In this document: one piece after another, positions 1 through 7,697 of the stretch | Layout of the letters: every line of letters starts with the position of its first letter | Numbering within the stretch: the stretch's first letter is position 1 | NCBI RefSeq assembly: GCF_041435015.1 | Contig: NZ_CP107989.1 | Location: forward strand, 1,798,001-1,862,000 | Length of the DNA: 64,000 bases | DNA from: Streptomyces canus | GTDB taxonomy: Bacteria > Actinomycetota > Actinomycetes > Streptomycetales > Streptomycetaceae | Direction of reading: 5' to 3' | Made by a program: the position numbers and the translations under genes | Notes under the pieces: model-generated | The model's input: only the letters and a program-made list of their open reading frames with translations | Databases searched by the model: none | What the model was told of the DNA's origin: nothing

Positions 1-503
1 ACCTCCTCGCAGTTGTCGAGCACCAGCAGCACCTGCTGAGCGCCGAGTGCCGCGAACAGTGACTGCTCGTCATCGTGGTCCGCCCCAGGGGCGAGTGCCG
101 TGGTCAGGAGGCCCGGAAACCGCTCGGTGCCGCCTCGTCCGTCCAGGTCGAGCCAGACCACCACCGCGCCGTCGCCGGACGACGCCTCGACGTGCTGCAT
201 GGCGAGCCGGCTCTTGCCCACGCCCGGTGCCCCCGTCACCGTCAGAAGCCGCTTGCCGGACAGGGTCCTGAGACGCTCCAGTTCCCCGGCCCGGCCGGTG
301 AACTTGTCCAGGCGGACGGGAAAGGTGGTGGCGCCGAGCGGCCGCGGGTGAGCGGTCGACCGCTCCGTGGCGGCCAGTCTTCGCCGGTAGGCCCGCTGCC
401 GGCACGCGTTGGAGCAGTACTGCTTGTGTGTTCTGGTGCGCCGCGTGGACGGTACGACGATACGAGATTCACAGATGACGCAGTAGATTGCCGATACTCC
501 CAA
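1..503 (-). CDS. NB-ARC-type ATPase with N-terminal Cys-rich segment (partial)
   Basis: The gene runs off the left edge, so only about 167 N-terminal residues are visible. A TTG start at 503 follows GAGGAG and fits best. Residues 5-40 hold a zinc-ribbon-like pattern: CVIC, a basic stretch, then YCSNACRQRAYR. After a linker comes an NB-ARC/STAND start: FTGRAGELERL, the P-loop GAPGVGKSRLA, and a Walker B-like LLVLDNCEE at the edge. Proteins of this class are nucleotide switches in AfsR/LAL-like regulators. It lies 79 bases downstream of the TPR/LuxR gene on the same strand, which lacks an ATPase domain, so the two may act together. What lies beyond the P-loop region cannot be seen. The short Cys-rich segment looks like those on other actinobacterial regulators and may bind metal. 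Confidence 0.75.
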   Translation of the reverse strand, partial: MGVSAIYCVICESRIVVPSTRRTRTHKQYCSNACRQRAYRRRLAATERSTAHPRPLGATTFPVRLDKFTGRAGELERLRTLSGKRLLTVTGAPGVGKSRLAMQHVEASSGDGAVVVWLDLDGRGGTERFPGLLTTALAPGADHDDEQSLFAALGAQQVLLVLDNCEE

Positions 504-582
504 GGATCGCGCTCCTCTTCGTCTGTTCCCTTCGCGGTACAGCGGGCGTCCAGGAACGGTGCTCCCACGGCGCGGACGAGGA

Positions 583-2283
583 CTACATCTGCAGCGCGCC
601 TCCGGAGAAGGGGCCGTCTCCCGCCGACGAGACCGTCTCCTGGGCCGACTCGGCGATCACGTGACGCGGAATGCCGCAGGGGCTCTGGGCGGCCACCCAG
701 GCGGCGAGCTGGGTGCGTGAGTGGATGCCGAGTTTGGCGTAGATCCTCTTCGTGTGGGACGCCACGGTGCTCTCGGCTATCTGCAGGTAATCGGCGATCC
801 GCCGGTTGCTCAGCCCCTGGGCGATCAGCATCGCGATCTCGTGCTCCCGCCTGGTCAGGGCCGACGACTCCGGGACCGACAGCCGGTCTGCGCTGCCCAG
901 CGCATAGCTGATGAGCTGCTGGTCGGTGCACGCCTGGGCGGTCTGCCGGATGTCATCGGCCTCCTCGGCCGTCAGGTGCGCGGTGGCGACGAAGCGCGCG
1001 TCCGCGAGCTTTCCTTCCCACCACCGGGGGACGCGGGTCGACTCGCCCGCTCCGTTGCGGAACCTCTCGTAGGCGGTCAGCAGCACCAGGCAGCGGCTCG
1101 GCTGTCCCCGGAGCAGCGCGATGAGGGCAAGGCCGCCGATGGGATAGAAGCAGCTCGGGCCGGAGGAGTGGAAAATGCCGACCGCGGTCCGCATGTGGTC
1201 CTCGGCGGCGTCCAGGGCGCCCGTGGCGAGATCACTGGCTCCCGCCACGAAGCAGTAGCTGGCGTACTGAAACGGCTCGGCCTGCTGTTCGAAGGACGGG
1301 GTGGTGACGGATATCGCGGCGCACGCTTCGGCATTCTCGCCGACGCCGAGCAGGAACCAGGCGTAGATGTGCGAGCACAGGGAGAGGCTGAAGTCGTCGT
1401 TCAGCTGCCTCGCCAGAGCGATGGACTCCTCGAAGCACCGGCGCGCCGAATCGTCGTCCTCCAGCCGTACGTAGACGCAGGCGAGCGACGTGAGCGCGCG
1501 GACGAGCACAGAGCTCGCGCCCGCGGCACGGGCCGCGACCACCGCGTCCAGCGCGACGTCCAGATACTCGTCCGACTGGTCGTCCCGGTGAGTGAGCCAC
1601 AGCCCCCACAACAGTAGGTCGCTGCGGTAAGGCGACCGCGGGCTGCGGCGCAACGCCCTGTCGACGAGGCGCCGGCCGGCCTCCTGCCGACCGTTGTGCA
1701 GCCAGAGGTTGGCCAGCAGAACCACCATCAGGTCATGCCGGTCGTCGTGACGCGTGCGCCAGGTCCACTCGACGGTCCGTACGAGATAGTCCACGCGGTC
1801 GACAAACCATTCGTTCTGCTCGCGGGAGAGCATGTAGGCGTGGGTCAGCCGACGGACGTGGTCCCATATCCAGTCCACCAGGCGGCTGTTGGCGGCGACC
1901 AACTCTCCGCATTCCGCAAGACGTGCGGCGCCGTACTCGACCGTGCTCTCGGGCCACCTGAACCGGCTCTTCTCGGAGTCGCTGCGCACCCGTTGTATCA
2001 GTCCTCTGAACTCCAGCACGTCCAGCGCACCCACCACGTCCATCGCATCGAGCCGGTTGTCGTGGCAGACCACGACAGCCGCTTCGGCGTCGAGTTCGGG
2101 GCCCAGCACCGACAGTCTCCGGAACACCGCACGTTCGTCCGGTGTGAGGTGCTGGTAGTGCTGGTCGAGCGGCGATCCCGCCGGGTGGCCGGCCGGGGCC
2201 CAGGCCCCCGAGTCATCGGCCGCCGAGTGCGCATCCCAACGGCGTGCGGCCTGGACACCGCCGCTCGTGCTCGCGTACTCCAT
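583..2283 (-). CDS. TPR-domain LuxR-family transcriptional regulator without ATPase domain
   Basis: 566 residues. The ATG at 2283 is preceded by GGGGGAAGGA, better than an upstream in-frame start. After a disordered 45-residue N terminus comes a winged-helix-like segment (LTPDERAVFRRLSVL, about 50-110) of the type that follows the NB-ARC ATPase in AfsR/LAL regulators. A long alpha-helical TPR-like region spans about 120-450, and a LuxR helix-turn-helix about 485-545 (LTRREHEIAMLIAQGLSNRRIAD). There is no Walker A or B motif. The protein therefore resembles the C-terminal half of a LAL regulator, while the ATPase half is the next gene downstream (503 to 1). DNA binding is well supported; the inducing signal is unknown. 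Confidence 0.85.
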   Translation of the reverse strand: MEYASTSGGVQAARRWDAHSAADDSGAWAPAGHPAGSPLDQHYQHLTPDERAVFRRLSVLGPELDAEAAVVVCHDNRLDAMDVVGALDVLEFRGLIQRVRSDSEKSRFRWPESTVEYGAARLAECGELVAANSRLVDWIWDHVRRLTHAYMLSREQNEWFVDRVDYLVRTVEWTWRTRHDDRHDLMVVLLANLWLHNGRQEAGRRLVDRALRRSPRSPYRSDLLLWGLWLTHRDDQSDEYLDVALDAVVAARAAGASSVLVRALTSLACVYVRLEDDDSARRCFEESIALARQLNDDFSLSLCSHIYAWFLLGVGENAEACAAISVTTPSFEQQAEPFQYASYCFVAGASDLATGALDAAEDHMRTAVGIFHSSGPSCFYPIGGLALIALLRGQPSRCLVLLTAYERFRNGAGESTRVPRWWEGKLADARFVATAHLTAEEADDIRQTAQACTDQQLISYALGSADRLSVPESSALTRREHEIAMLIAQGLSNRRIADYLQIAESTVASHTKRIYAKLGIHSRTQLAAWVAAQSPCGIPRHVIAESAQETVSSAGDGPFSGGALQM

Positions 2284-2360
2284 CCGTCCTTCCCCCGTTT
2301 TCTGTGTGAGCGGTTCCGCAGACACCACTCCACTAGGTATGTCCGCTCGCGCTCAGCGGA

Positions 2361-2975
2361 TCACAGGTCCCGCAAGGGATCCTCGCGGGTTCGCAGTCCG
2401 TCCAGCAGCAGACGCAGCAGCCGGTCGGCGTGTTCCTCCCTGTCCGGCGCCCGCTCTGCGGCTACCGCGATGGCGTGGGTGAACGTGATCAGGTCCGAGA
2501 CCTCCAGGTCCGGGTGGAATGAGCCGTCTTCCTTGACCCGCTCCAGCAAAGGGGTGGCCGCCGCGTCGAGCGTTTCCCGGCAGTAGCGGAACAGCTCGGA
2601 GCCGCCGTCCTTGTTGTCCGAGGCGAGCGCCGCGGCGAGCCCGCGCCGCATCGTCAGCCGGATGAGGCTGCGAAGCCAGACGACGATGCCCTCGACCGGC
2701 GACTCGGCCGTGAGGAGGCTTTCGGCCTCCTTGCACAGCGCGTCGATCCGTCCCCAGAACACCGCCGCGAGCAGGGCGTCGCGGCTGGCGAAGTGACGGT
2801 AGAGCGTGCCAGAGCCGAGCCCGGCCCGGCGGACGACGTCGTCCAGCGGCACCTCCGTGCCCCGTTCCTCGAACAAGTCGTCCGCCGCGGCCACCAGACG
2901 GTCGTAGTTCCGCCGGGCATCCATCCTGGTCGGGCGGGAGGGCAAGCTCGGCGGAGCCGGTCTCGAGTGCTGCAT
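2361..2975 (-). CDS. TetR-family transcriptional repressor
   Basis: 204 residues. The chosen ATG at 2975 follows GGAGG by four bases; longer in-frame forms would overlap the divergent promoter. The N terminus holds a TetR helix-turn-helix (about 20-65): an AADDLFEERG helix, then VPLDDVVRRAGLGSGTLYRHF. The C-terminal ligand and dimer domain resembles the SbtR-like C-terminal type. It is divergent from the DHA2 efflux gene beginning at 3125, so it most likely represses that pump and itself and is released by a pump substrate. An imperfect inverted repeat lies between the two genes. The ligand cannot be told from sequence. Confidence 0.9.
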   Translation of the reverse strand: MQHSRPAPPSLPSRPTRMDARRNYDRLVAAADDLFEERGTEVPLDDVVRRAGLGSGTLYRHFASRDALLAAVFWGRIDALCKEAESLLTAESPVEGIVVWLRSLIRLTMRRGLAAALASDNKDGGSELFRYCRETLDAAATPLLERVKEDGSFHPDLEVSDLITFTHAIAVAAERAPDREEHADRLLRLLLDGLRTREDPLRDL

Positions 2976-2999
2976 CAAGCCTCCATGTTGCAATGCGGA

Positions 3000-3021
3000 G
3001 AGTATCCCCCGTATCGTACTC
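3000..3021. promoter_or_regulatory. Candidate TetR operator and promoter between regulator and efflux gene
   Basis: GAGTA (3000-3004) and TACTC (3017-3021) form an inverted repeat with a 12-base spacer. It overlaps a plausible rightward promoter, TTGCAA (2988-2993) and TATCGT (3012-3017) with an 18-base spacer. Location between divergent TetR and MFS genes supports an operator role; symmetry outside the 5-base arms is weak. Confidence 0.4.
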
Positions 3022-3124
3022 GCTACACCCGGAGAGAACTCCCCGCTTTTTTGGCCGGGCACTCCGACCTGAACAGGCCGTCATCCGTTCGCGAGCATCG
3101 GCTCGCCGAAGGAGGCTCCGAACC

Positions 3125-4579
3125 TTGTCCAGCACCGCACCCCCCGGCCAGGACGCGAAGACCCCCGCGCACCGCGGCGCCATCCTGACCGTCATCCTCT
3201 GTGTCCAACTCCTCAGCGCCATCGACATCACCGTCATGAACATGGCCCTGCCGAAGATCCAGCACGCCCTGGACGTCTCCCCCACCGGGCTGTCCTGGGT
3301 GCTCAACGCCTACACCCTGGTGTACGGCGGATTCCTGCTGCTCGGCGGCCGCATGGGCGACATCCTCGGTAACCGCAGGGCGCTGATGACCGGCGTCGCG
3401 CTCTTCACGCTGGCCTCCTTCGCCGGAGGCTGCGCCCAGGAAACCTGGTGGCTGCTCGCCGCTCGGGCCCTGCAGGGCCTGGGCGCGGCTCTGGCACTGC
3501 CGTCCACCCTGGCGCTGATCGTGAGGACGTTCACCGGCCAGGAGGAGCGCACCAAGGCCCTCGGCATCTCCGTCATGGCCTCCGGTATCGGCTCCACCGG
3601 CGGCCTGCTCCTCGGCGGCGTCCTGACGGACCTCGCCTCATGGCGATGGGTGCTGTTCATCAACGTGCCCATCGGCGTCGCGGTGCTCGCCCTGGCACCG
3701 CGGCTGATCCCTGCGGCCGAGCCCCAAGGCGGCCGGTTCGACGGAGCCGGCGCGCTGCTCGGCACCGCGGGCATGAGCGCGCTGGTGTACGGCTTCGTCC
3801 ACGCCGCCGACAAAGGCTGGTCCAACGCCCTCACGGTGGGTTCCTTCGTCGCAGGCGTCGTACTGCTCGGCCTGCTCGTGCTGGTGGAGTCCCGGCATTC
3901 CCAGCCGGTCCTGAACCTGGGCCTGTTCACCCACCGCAACCGAGCCGGCGGCTTCCTCGTCTTCGTCTGCTCCGGCGGCGCGATGTTCGGGATGTTCTTC
4001 TTCCTGACCCAGTTCGTGCAGAACGTACTCGACATGAATCCGATCGAGGCGGGACTCGCCTTCCTGCCGATGTCCCTCGGCATGGTGGTGGTGCCGAGGA
4101 CGCTGACCCCGAAGATCGTCAAGCGTTACAGCCCGAAGACCTCCATGACGACCGGATTGCTGATGGTCGCCGCCGCAATGGTGTGGCTGACACAGATCTC
4201 GGCGTCGACCGGGTACTTCAGCGGCATCATGCTCCCGATGCTCCTGGCGGGAGCCGGTGTCGGCCTGCTCAACGCGCCGCTCGCCGCGACCATCCTCGCG
4301 GACGTCCCGCCGAAGGAGGCGGGCGGTGCGTCGGGCGCGCTGCAGACGGTCGGCATGATCGGTGGTTCGATCGGTACCGCGGTCCTGGTCACGATCTTCG
4401 GCAACGCCCTGCGCGGGCACGGCGGCGGGACGACCAAGGCCGCCCTGGCGGACAGCATCGCGACCACGTGCGTGGGCGGGCTGGCGTTCGCGGTCGTGGG
4501 ACTGCTCCTGGTGCTGGCCGTCATCCGCACACCCAAGCCGGAGCCGGCCGGCCAGCGACAGGCCGTCGGCGCCGCCTGA
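3125..4579 (+). CDS. DHA2-family MFS multidrug efflux transporter (14 TM)
   Basis: 484 residues from a TTG start at 3125, nine bases after GAAGGAGG. An in-frame start near 2993 would add a basic, non-membrane stretch and cross the regulatory region. The protein has the EmrB/QacA pattern of 14 hydrophobic segments. TM1 carries the DITVMNMALPKI motif typical of drug:H+ antiporters, and the loop after TM2 has motif A (GGRMGDILGNRR, about 72-83). TM5 has the Gly-rich motif C-like stretch (GIGSTGGLLLGG). It probably exports a toxic organic compound using the proton gradient. The divergent TetR gene is its likely regulator. Substrate unknown. Confidence 0.92.
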   Translation: MSSTAPPGQDAKTPAHRGAILTVILCVQLLSAIDITVMNMALPKIQHALDVSPTGLSWVLNAYTLVYGGFLLLGGRMGDILGNRRALMTGVALFTLASFAGGCAQETWWLLAARALQGLGAALALPSTLALIVRTFTGQEERTKALGISVMASGIGSTGGLLLGGVLTDLASWRWVLFINVPIGVAVLALAPRLIPAAEPQGGRFDGAGALLGTAGMSALVYGFVHAADKGWSNALTVGSFVAGVVLLGLLVLVESRHSQPVLNLGLFTHRNRAGGFLVFVCSGGAMFGMFFFLTQFVQNVLDMNPIEAGLAFLPMSLGMVVVPRTLTPKIVKRYSPKTSMTTGLLMVAAAMVWLTQISASTGYFSGIMLPMLLAGAGVGLLNAPLAATILADVPPKEAGGASGALQTVGMIGGSIGTAVLVTIFGNALRGHGGGTTKAALADSIATTCVGGLAFAVVGLLLVLAVIRTPKPEPAGQRQAVGAA

Positions 4580-4591
4580 CGACACGAAAAG

Positions 4592-4635
4592 GAGGGAGTC
4601 GGGAAGCGGAGGTAAATCCGCTTCCCGACTCCCTC
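4592..4635. terminator. Strong bidirectional terminator hairpin
   Basis: Perfect 19-bp inverted repeat (4592-4610 with 4617-4635) around a six-base loop GGTAAA. It lies between the convergent MFS gene and the flavin-binding gene and can serve both. Confidence 0.85.
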
Positions 4636-4660
4636 TTCCCGCCGGAACCGTCCGGTCGAC

Positions 4661-5185
4661 TCAGTCGGATTCCGGGAAGACCCAGCGCGTCGCCGTGTTG
4701 AAAAACGGCGCGTTCCACCCCAGCACCTTGGTCGGCGTCACCTTGAATCCGGGACCGCCATAACCTTCCGGGGTGAAAACACCCTCGTCGGTGGCGACCG
4801 TTTCATGACTGAAGTGCTCCCGATAATTGTCCGATATCACCTGGAGCTTATCTTTTCCGTACAGCCTTTCACACCGGCCTTCCACGATGACCACCTCATC
4901 ACCGCTCTCGGTGTGTACGGTGACATTGTTGTCCGCCTCCATGTACTCCACGGAGCGATTCGTCGTCGAGAACCACAGACCGCCCTGGATCCAGAACCCC
5001 CAGACGGGCCGGGTGTGCGGACGACCGTCCAGGGCCTTGGTGGTCAGCCAGAAGTTCTTCGACTCCCGCAGCCGTTTGTGCGCCCACTCCCAGTCCAGCT
5101 GCGGCCCGGTGGCCGTGTAGCTGAATATCCAGGCAGGCTCCGTGACCGGCTCACGGTCCACACGCAGCAAATCCGGGTTGGTCAT
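4661..5185 (-). CDS. Pyridoxamine 5'-phosphate oxidase-fold flavin/F420-binding protein
   Basis: 174 residues from ATG at 5185, which has GGAGG 11 bases upstream. The split-barrel FMN-binding fold is suggested by FWLTTKALDGRPHTRPVWGFWIQGG (described here only by its ends, residues about 43-67), then GLWFSTTNRSVEYMEAD and a VIVEGRCERL strand. This arrangement is typical of the PNPOx-like/FDOR superfamily, whose members bind FMN, F420, haem or biliverdin and reduce small molecules. It is smaller and more divergent than biosynthetic PdxH, so vitamin B6 synthesis is unlikely. It is monocistronic and convergent with the efflux gene. Confidence 0.75.
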   Translation of the reverse strand: MTNPDLLRVDREPVTEPAWIFSYTATGPQLDWEWAHKRLRESKNFWLTTKALDGRPHTRPVWGFWIQGGLWFSTTNRSVEYMEADNNVTVHTESGDEVVIVEGRCERLYGKDKLQVISDNYREHFSHETVATDEGVFTPEGYGGPGFKVTPTKVLGWNAPFFNTATRWVFPESD

Positions 5186-5497
5186 CGGAATTGCCACCTC
5201 CATTCCGTCTAGGCAGGGACGCGTCACGTTCGTCTCCACGCTAGCGGTGTGGCTGTCCGCTACAACCCCTAAGAAGCCACAGTGCGGCGCCCTCCCTGTA
5301 CGGTTTTCCATCTCTGAATCCGGATGACTTTCGCCCGGCAGCTCGAAAAGCTACGATGGCGGAGCTCCATCGGATTTCCGCGGCGCGGCATTTGGCCAGC
5401 GGTCATCCGTCCCGGCGCCGACTCGCAGGTTTCACTCCTGCCGTACGAGTCGGTCGGCCGCCGCGTTCACGGCACGCCCGGGCGGCGCGGCACCAGA
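5186..5497. other. Intergenic stretch with no supported gene
   Basis: About 310 bases between the flavin-protein start and the terminator of the next leftward gene. Short open frames exist on both strands, but none has a convincing ribosome site, codon bias or recognisable motif. The leftward promoter of the flavin protein should lie near 5190-5290. Confidence 0.6.
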
Positions 5498-5549
5498 GCG
5501 GTGCGGGAAGGACAGGGCCATCCCCCGAGCCCCCTCCTTCCCGCACCGC
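5498..5549 (-). terminator. Terminator hairpin downstream of small unknown gene
   Basis: Perfect 15-bp arms (5498-5512 and 5535-5549) around a 22-base loop, 34 bases beyond the stop codon of the leftward gene at 5583. Confidence 0.7.
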
Positions 5550-5582
5550 GCCACTTGCCGAAACACAGCGGCCATCGCGCGC

Positions 5583-5921
5583 TCAGTCCTCGCGGTCGAC
5601 CCACTCCAAAGCCATCGCGCGGACAACGTCGAGAGCCGAGGTGTCAGCGTCGGCATCGTCGTACGCGGCGGCGAGTTGGAGAAAGGCCGCCGCGAATCCG
5701 CCGGTCACCAGAGCGATCCGCTCCTGTGCCCTGCCTACGGTGATCGCCGCGGCCTCCTCCGCCGACACTCCCGCGGGCAACTCCCCGTCAAGACGGGCGA
5801 GCTCGTCCATCAGCAGCGACAACCGGTCCAGCTCACCGTCCCACGGCTCCTCGGGCATCAGGGTCAGCGCCAGGATTCCCGCGACCAGCCGCCAGATATC
5901 GTTCTTCTTCATGCAGAGCAT
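5583..5921 (-). CDS. Small unknown acidic helical protein
   Basis: 112 residues if started at the ATG at 5921; a TTG at 5966 or an ATG at 5912 are alternatives, and no start has a strong ribosome site. I do not recognise the family. The sequence looks all-helical and acidic: KKNDIWRLVAGILALTLMPEE, a DGELDRLSLLMDELARLDGELP segment (both given here by their ends, about 4-50), then an Ala-rich helix ending in ALEWVDRED. It has no signal peptide, membrane segment or cysteine cluster. Codon use is typical of the genome, and the hairpin terminator just downstream supports a real transcript. Confidence 0.6.
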   Translation of the reverse strand: MLCMKKNDIWRLVAGILALTLMPEEPWDGELDRLSLLMDELARLDGELPAGVSAEEAAAITVGRAQERIALVTGGFAAAFLQLAAAYDDADADTSALDVVRAMALEWVDRED

Positions 5922-6438
5922 GGTGCCCGCCCCGTCCTCGCGTGCCGCAGGCAACTGCTCCTTCAAGCGTCCGACGCAGCCGACGCCTAGAACCGTCGTT
6001 GATCAATTTTCCAGATCCCGCTGACGACAAGGGCCGCTCGACCTGCGCGAGCGATGCCACCGATCCGACCCGAAGTCGAGACAGTGCGCTGCAGGGCACA
6101 GCCATCGGTGTCCAAGTTCGGCCAGAGCGGGTCGGCGAAAAGACACGCCGTACATGTACTTCTGGGGCATCCATCGACAGATGGACATCACATTTGCAAT
6201 GAAGCGGACATCTTTGGGCGATTACCATACGCAGTGAGTAGTCGCCCTCGCTGTCACCTTCTCCAGCTAACCCACTCTGGCGACTAGGAGCTGACAGGAC
6301 AGGGCTCTGACCAGCCTCTTTACGAAAGTCCTTCCGCCTGGCAGAAGCCGCCTTGCCGAGCCGATACAAGCCTCACCACCCTGATTCCAACCACGGCACG
6401 CGGGGCGACGGCGCCCCGCCGACAGGGACGGGAAGCCC
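5922..6438. other. 517-base region, lower GC, no supported gene
   Basis: No frame shows streptomycete codon bias, and base composition is less GC-rich than the neighbours, which argues against a hidden gene. Two GGACATC copies (6183-6189 and 6206-6212) and 8-base inverted arms TAGTCGCC/GGCGACTA (6239-6246, 6279-6286) are the only patterns noted. The promoter of the vanA-type operon must lie here, but I could not place it firmly. Confidence 0.5.
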
Positions 6439-7512
6439 ATGCCTCACACGACCGCCTTCGCCAGGAACCAGTGGTACGTCGCCGCCTACAGCCATGAGGT
6501 CGGGCGCGAGGAGTTGCTCGGCCGGACGATCCTCGGTGAGCCGCTCGTGTTCTACCGGACCGAGGAGGACGGGACGCCCGTCGCGCTCGCCGACCGGTGT
6601 GTGCACCGCAGGTTCCCGCTGCACGAGAAGCCCAGTCGGCTCGACGGCGACCGGCTCGTGTGCGGGTACCACGGGTTCACGTACGACACGACGGGCACCT
6701 GCGTGTACGTGCCGGGCCAGAAGCGCGTACCGCGCACCGCGCGCGTTGCCTCCTACCCCGTCGTCGAGTTGGACTCCCTGATCTGGGTGTGGATCGGCGA
6801 CCCGGCCCTCGCCGATGCCGACACCATCCCGCGGGCCAGGCACCTCGACTCCCCCGGCTGGGTCACCGTCCGCGGCATGGAACCGATCGACGCCGACTAC
6901 GGCCTGCTGGTCGACAACCTCCTCGACCTCTCCCACGAGACCTATCTGCACGGCGGCTACATCGGCACCCCCGAGGTCGCCGAGACGCCGATCACCACGG
7001 AGGTCGACGAGGGCGCGGGCATCGTGCGGGTGAGCCGGCACATGGACGACGCCGCGTGCCCGCCCTTCTACGCCAAGTCCACCGGCATCAGCGGCCGGAT
7101 CACGCGCTGGCAGGACATCGAGTACCACGCGCCCTGTCTGTATCTGCTGCACAGCCGCATCGCGCCGGTCGGCGTGCTTCCCGAGGCCGACGGCAGCGAT
7201 CCGAACGGCTTCCACACCGAGATCACGTACGCCATCACCCCGTCCAGCGACGGTCACGTGTACGACTTCTGGATGGTCTCGCGCGACTGGGCGACCGAGG
7301 ACGCCGAGGTGACCGAGTTCCTGCGGGGCAACAACCACACCGTCGTCATGCAGGACGTCGACGCGCTCAACCTGCTGCAGCGGACGCTCGGTACCGAGCG
7401 CACCGGCTACCAGGAGCTGAGCATCAACATCGACACCGGCGGTCTCGCCGCCCGCCGTATCCTCGCCCGTTTGGTCGAGGAGGGCGACAAGCCCGTGGAG
7501 AAGATCCTGTGA
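6439..7512 (+). CDS. vanA: VanA-type Rieske oxygenase (vanillate/aromatic O-demethylase, large subunit)
   Basis: 357 residues, ATG at 6439 after GGGACGGGAAG. The Rieske [2Fe-2S] ligands are Cys54/His56 (CVHRR) and Cys75/His78 (CGYHG). The mononuclear iron site is DLLDLSHETYLHG, with His166 and His171. The C terminus has the LSINIDTGGLAARRIL stretch characteristic of VanA. Family members remove methyl groups from methoxy-aromatic acids such as vanillate, releasing formaldehyde. The reductase partner lies two genes downstream, translationally coupled through a 62-residue protein. Vanillate is the default substrate by family; a related aryl ether or N-methyl substrate is possible. Confidence 0.88.
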   Translation: MPHTTAFARNQWYVAAYSHEVGREELLGRTILGEPLVFYRTEEDGTPVALADRCVHRRFPLHEKPSRLDGDRLVCGYHGFTYDTTGTCVYVPGQKRVPRTARVASYPVVELDSLIWVWIGDPALADADTIPRARHLDSPGWVTVRGMEPIDADYGLLVDNLLDLSHETYLHGGYIGTPEVAETPITTEVDEGAGIVRVSRHMDDAACPPFYAKSTGISGRITRWQDIEYHAPCLYLLHSRIAPVGVLPEADGSDPNGFHTEITYAITPSSDGHVYDFWMVSRDWATEDAEVTEFLRGNNHTVVMQDVDALNLLQRTLGTERTGYQELSINIDTGGLAARRILARLVEEGDKPVEKIL

Positions 7513-7697
7513 GTGCCGGACCCACCGGGGAGATCTACCGCATCGACTGGCTACCGGGCACCGACGTCCTGCACGGCACCTGTCACTGCGGGCGCGAGCA
7601 CACCTCGCAGGACCCGATCGAGATGTGGGAGTGGATGCTCGCCCATCCCCAGGGACACGAGCCGCCCTCACACGAGCCGCAAGGAAACAGTTCATGA
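7509..7697 (+). CDS. 62-residue Cys/His protein between oxygenase and reductase
   Basis: GTG start at 7509 overlaps the vanA stop, and its TGA overlaps the reductase ATG at 7694, so all three genes are translationally coupled. The family is not recognised. The sequence has one compact motif, HGTCHCGREH (about residues 22-31), then an acidic amphipathic stretch with EMWEWMLAHPQGHEPP. The CxC plus two His could bind a metal or redox cofactor, but only two cysteines exist. No signal peptide. High third-position GC supports coding. Tight packing suggests a small accessory subunit, such as a maturation or electron-transfer helper or a substrate sensor; this is inference. Confidence 0.75.
   Translation: MSAGPTGEIYRIDWLPGTDVLHGTCHCGREHTSQDPIEMWEWMLAHPQGHEPPSHEPQGNSS

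Noticed and set aside
2993..3124. Longer N terminus for the DHA2 efflux protein
   Set aside because: It would be strongly basic, precede TM1 by over 60 residues and overlap the regulatory region; the TTG at 3125 has a proper ribosome site.
6239..6286. Possible small RNA hairpin with 8-base arms
   Set aside because: A 32-base loop and no promoter or terminator signals; short arms are expected by chance.
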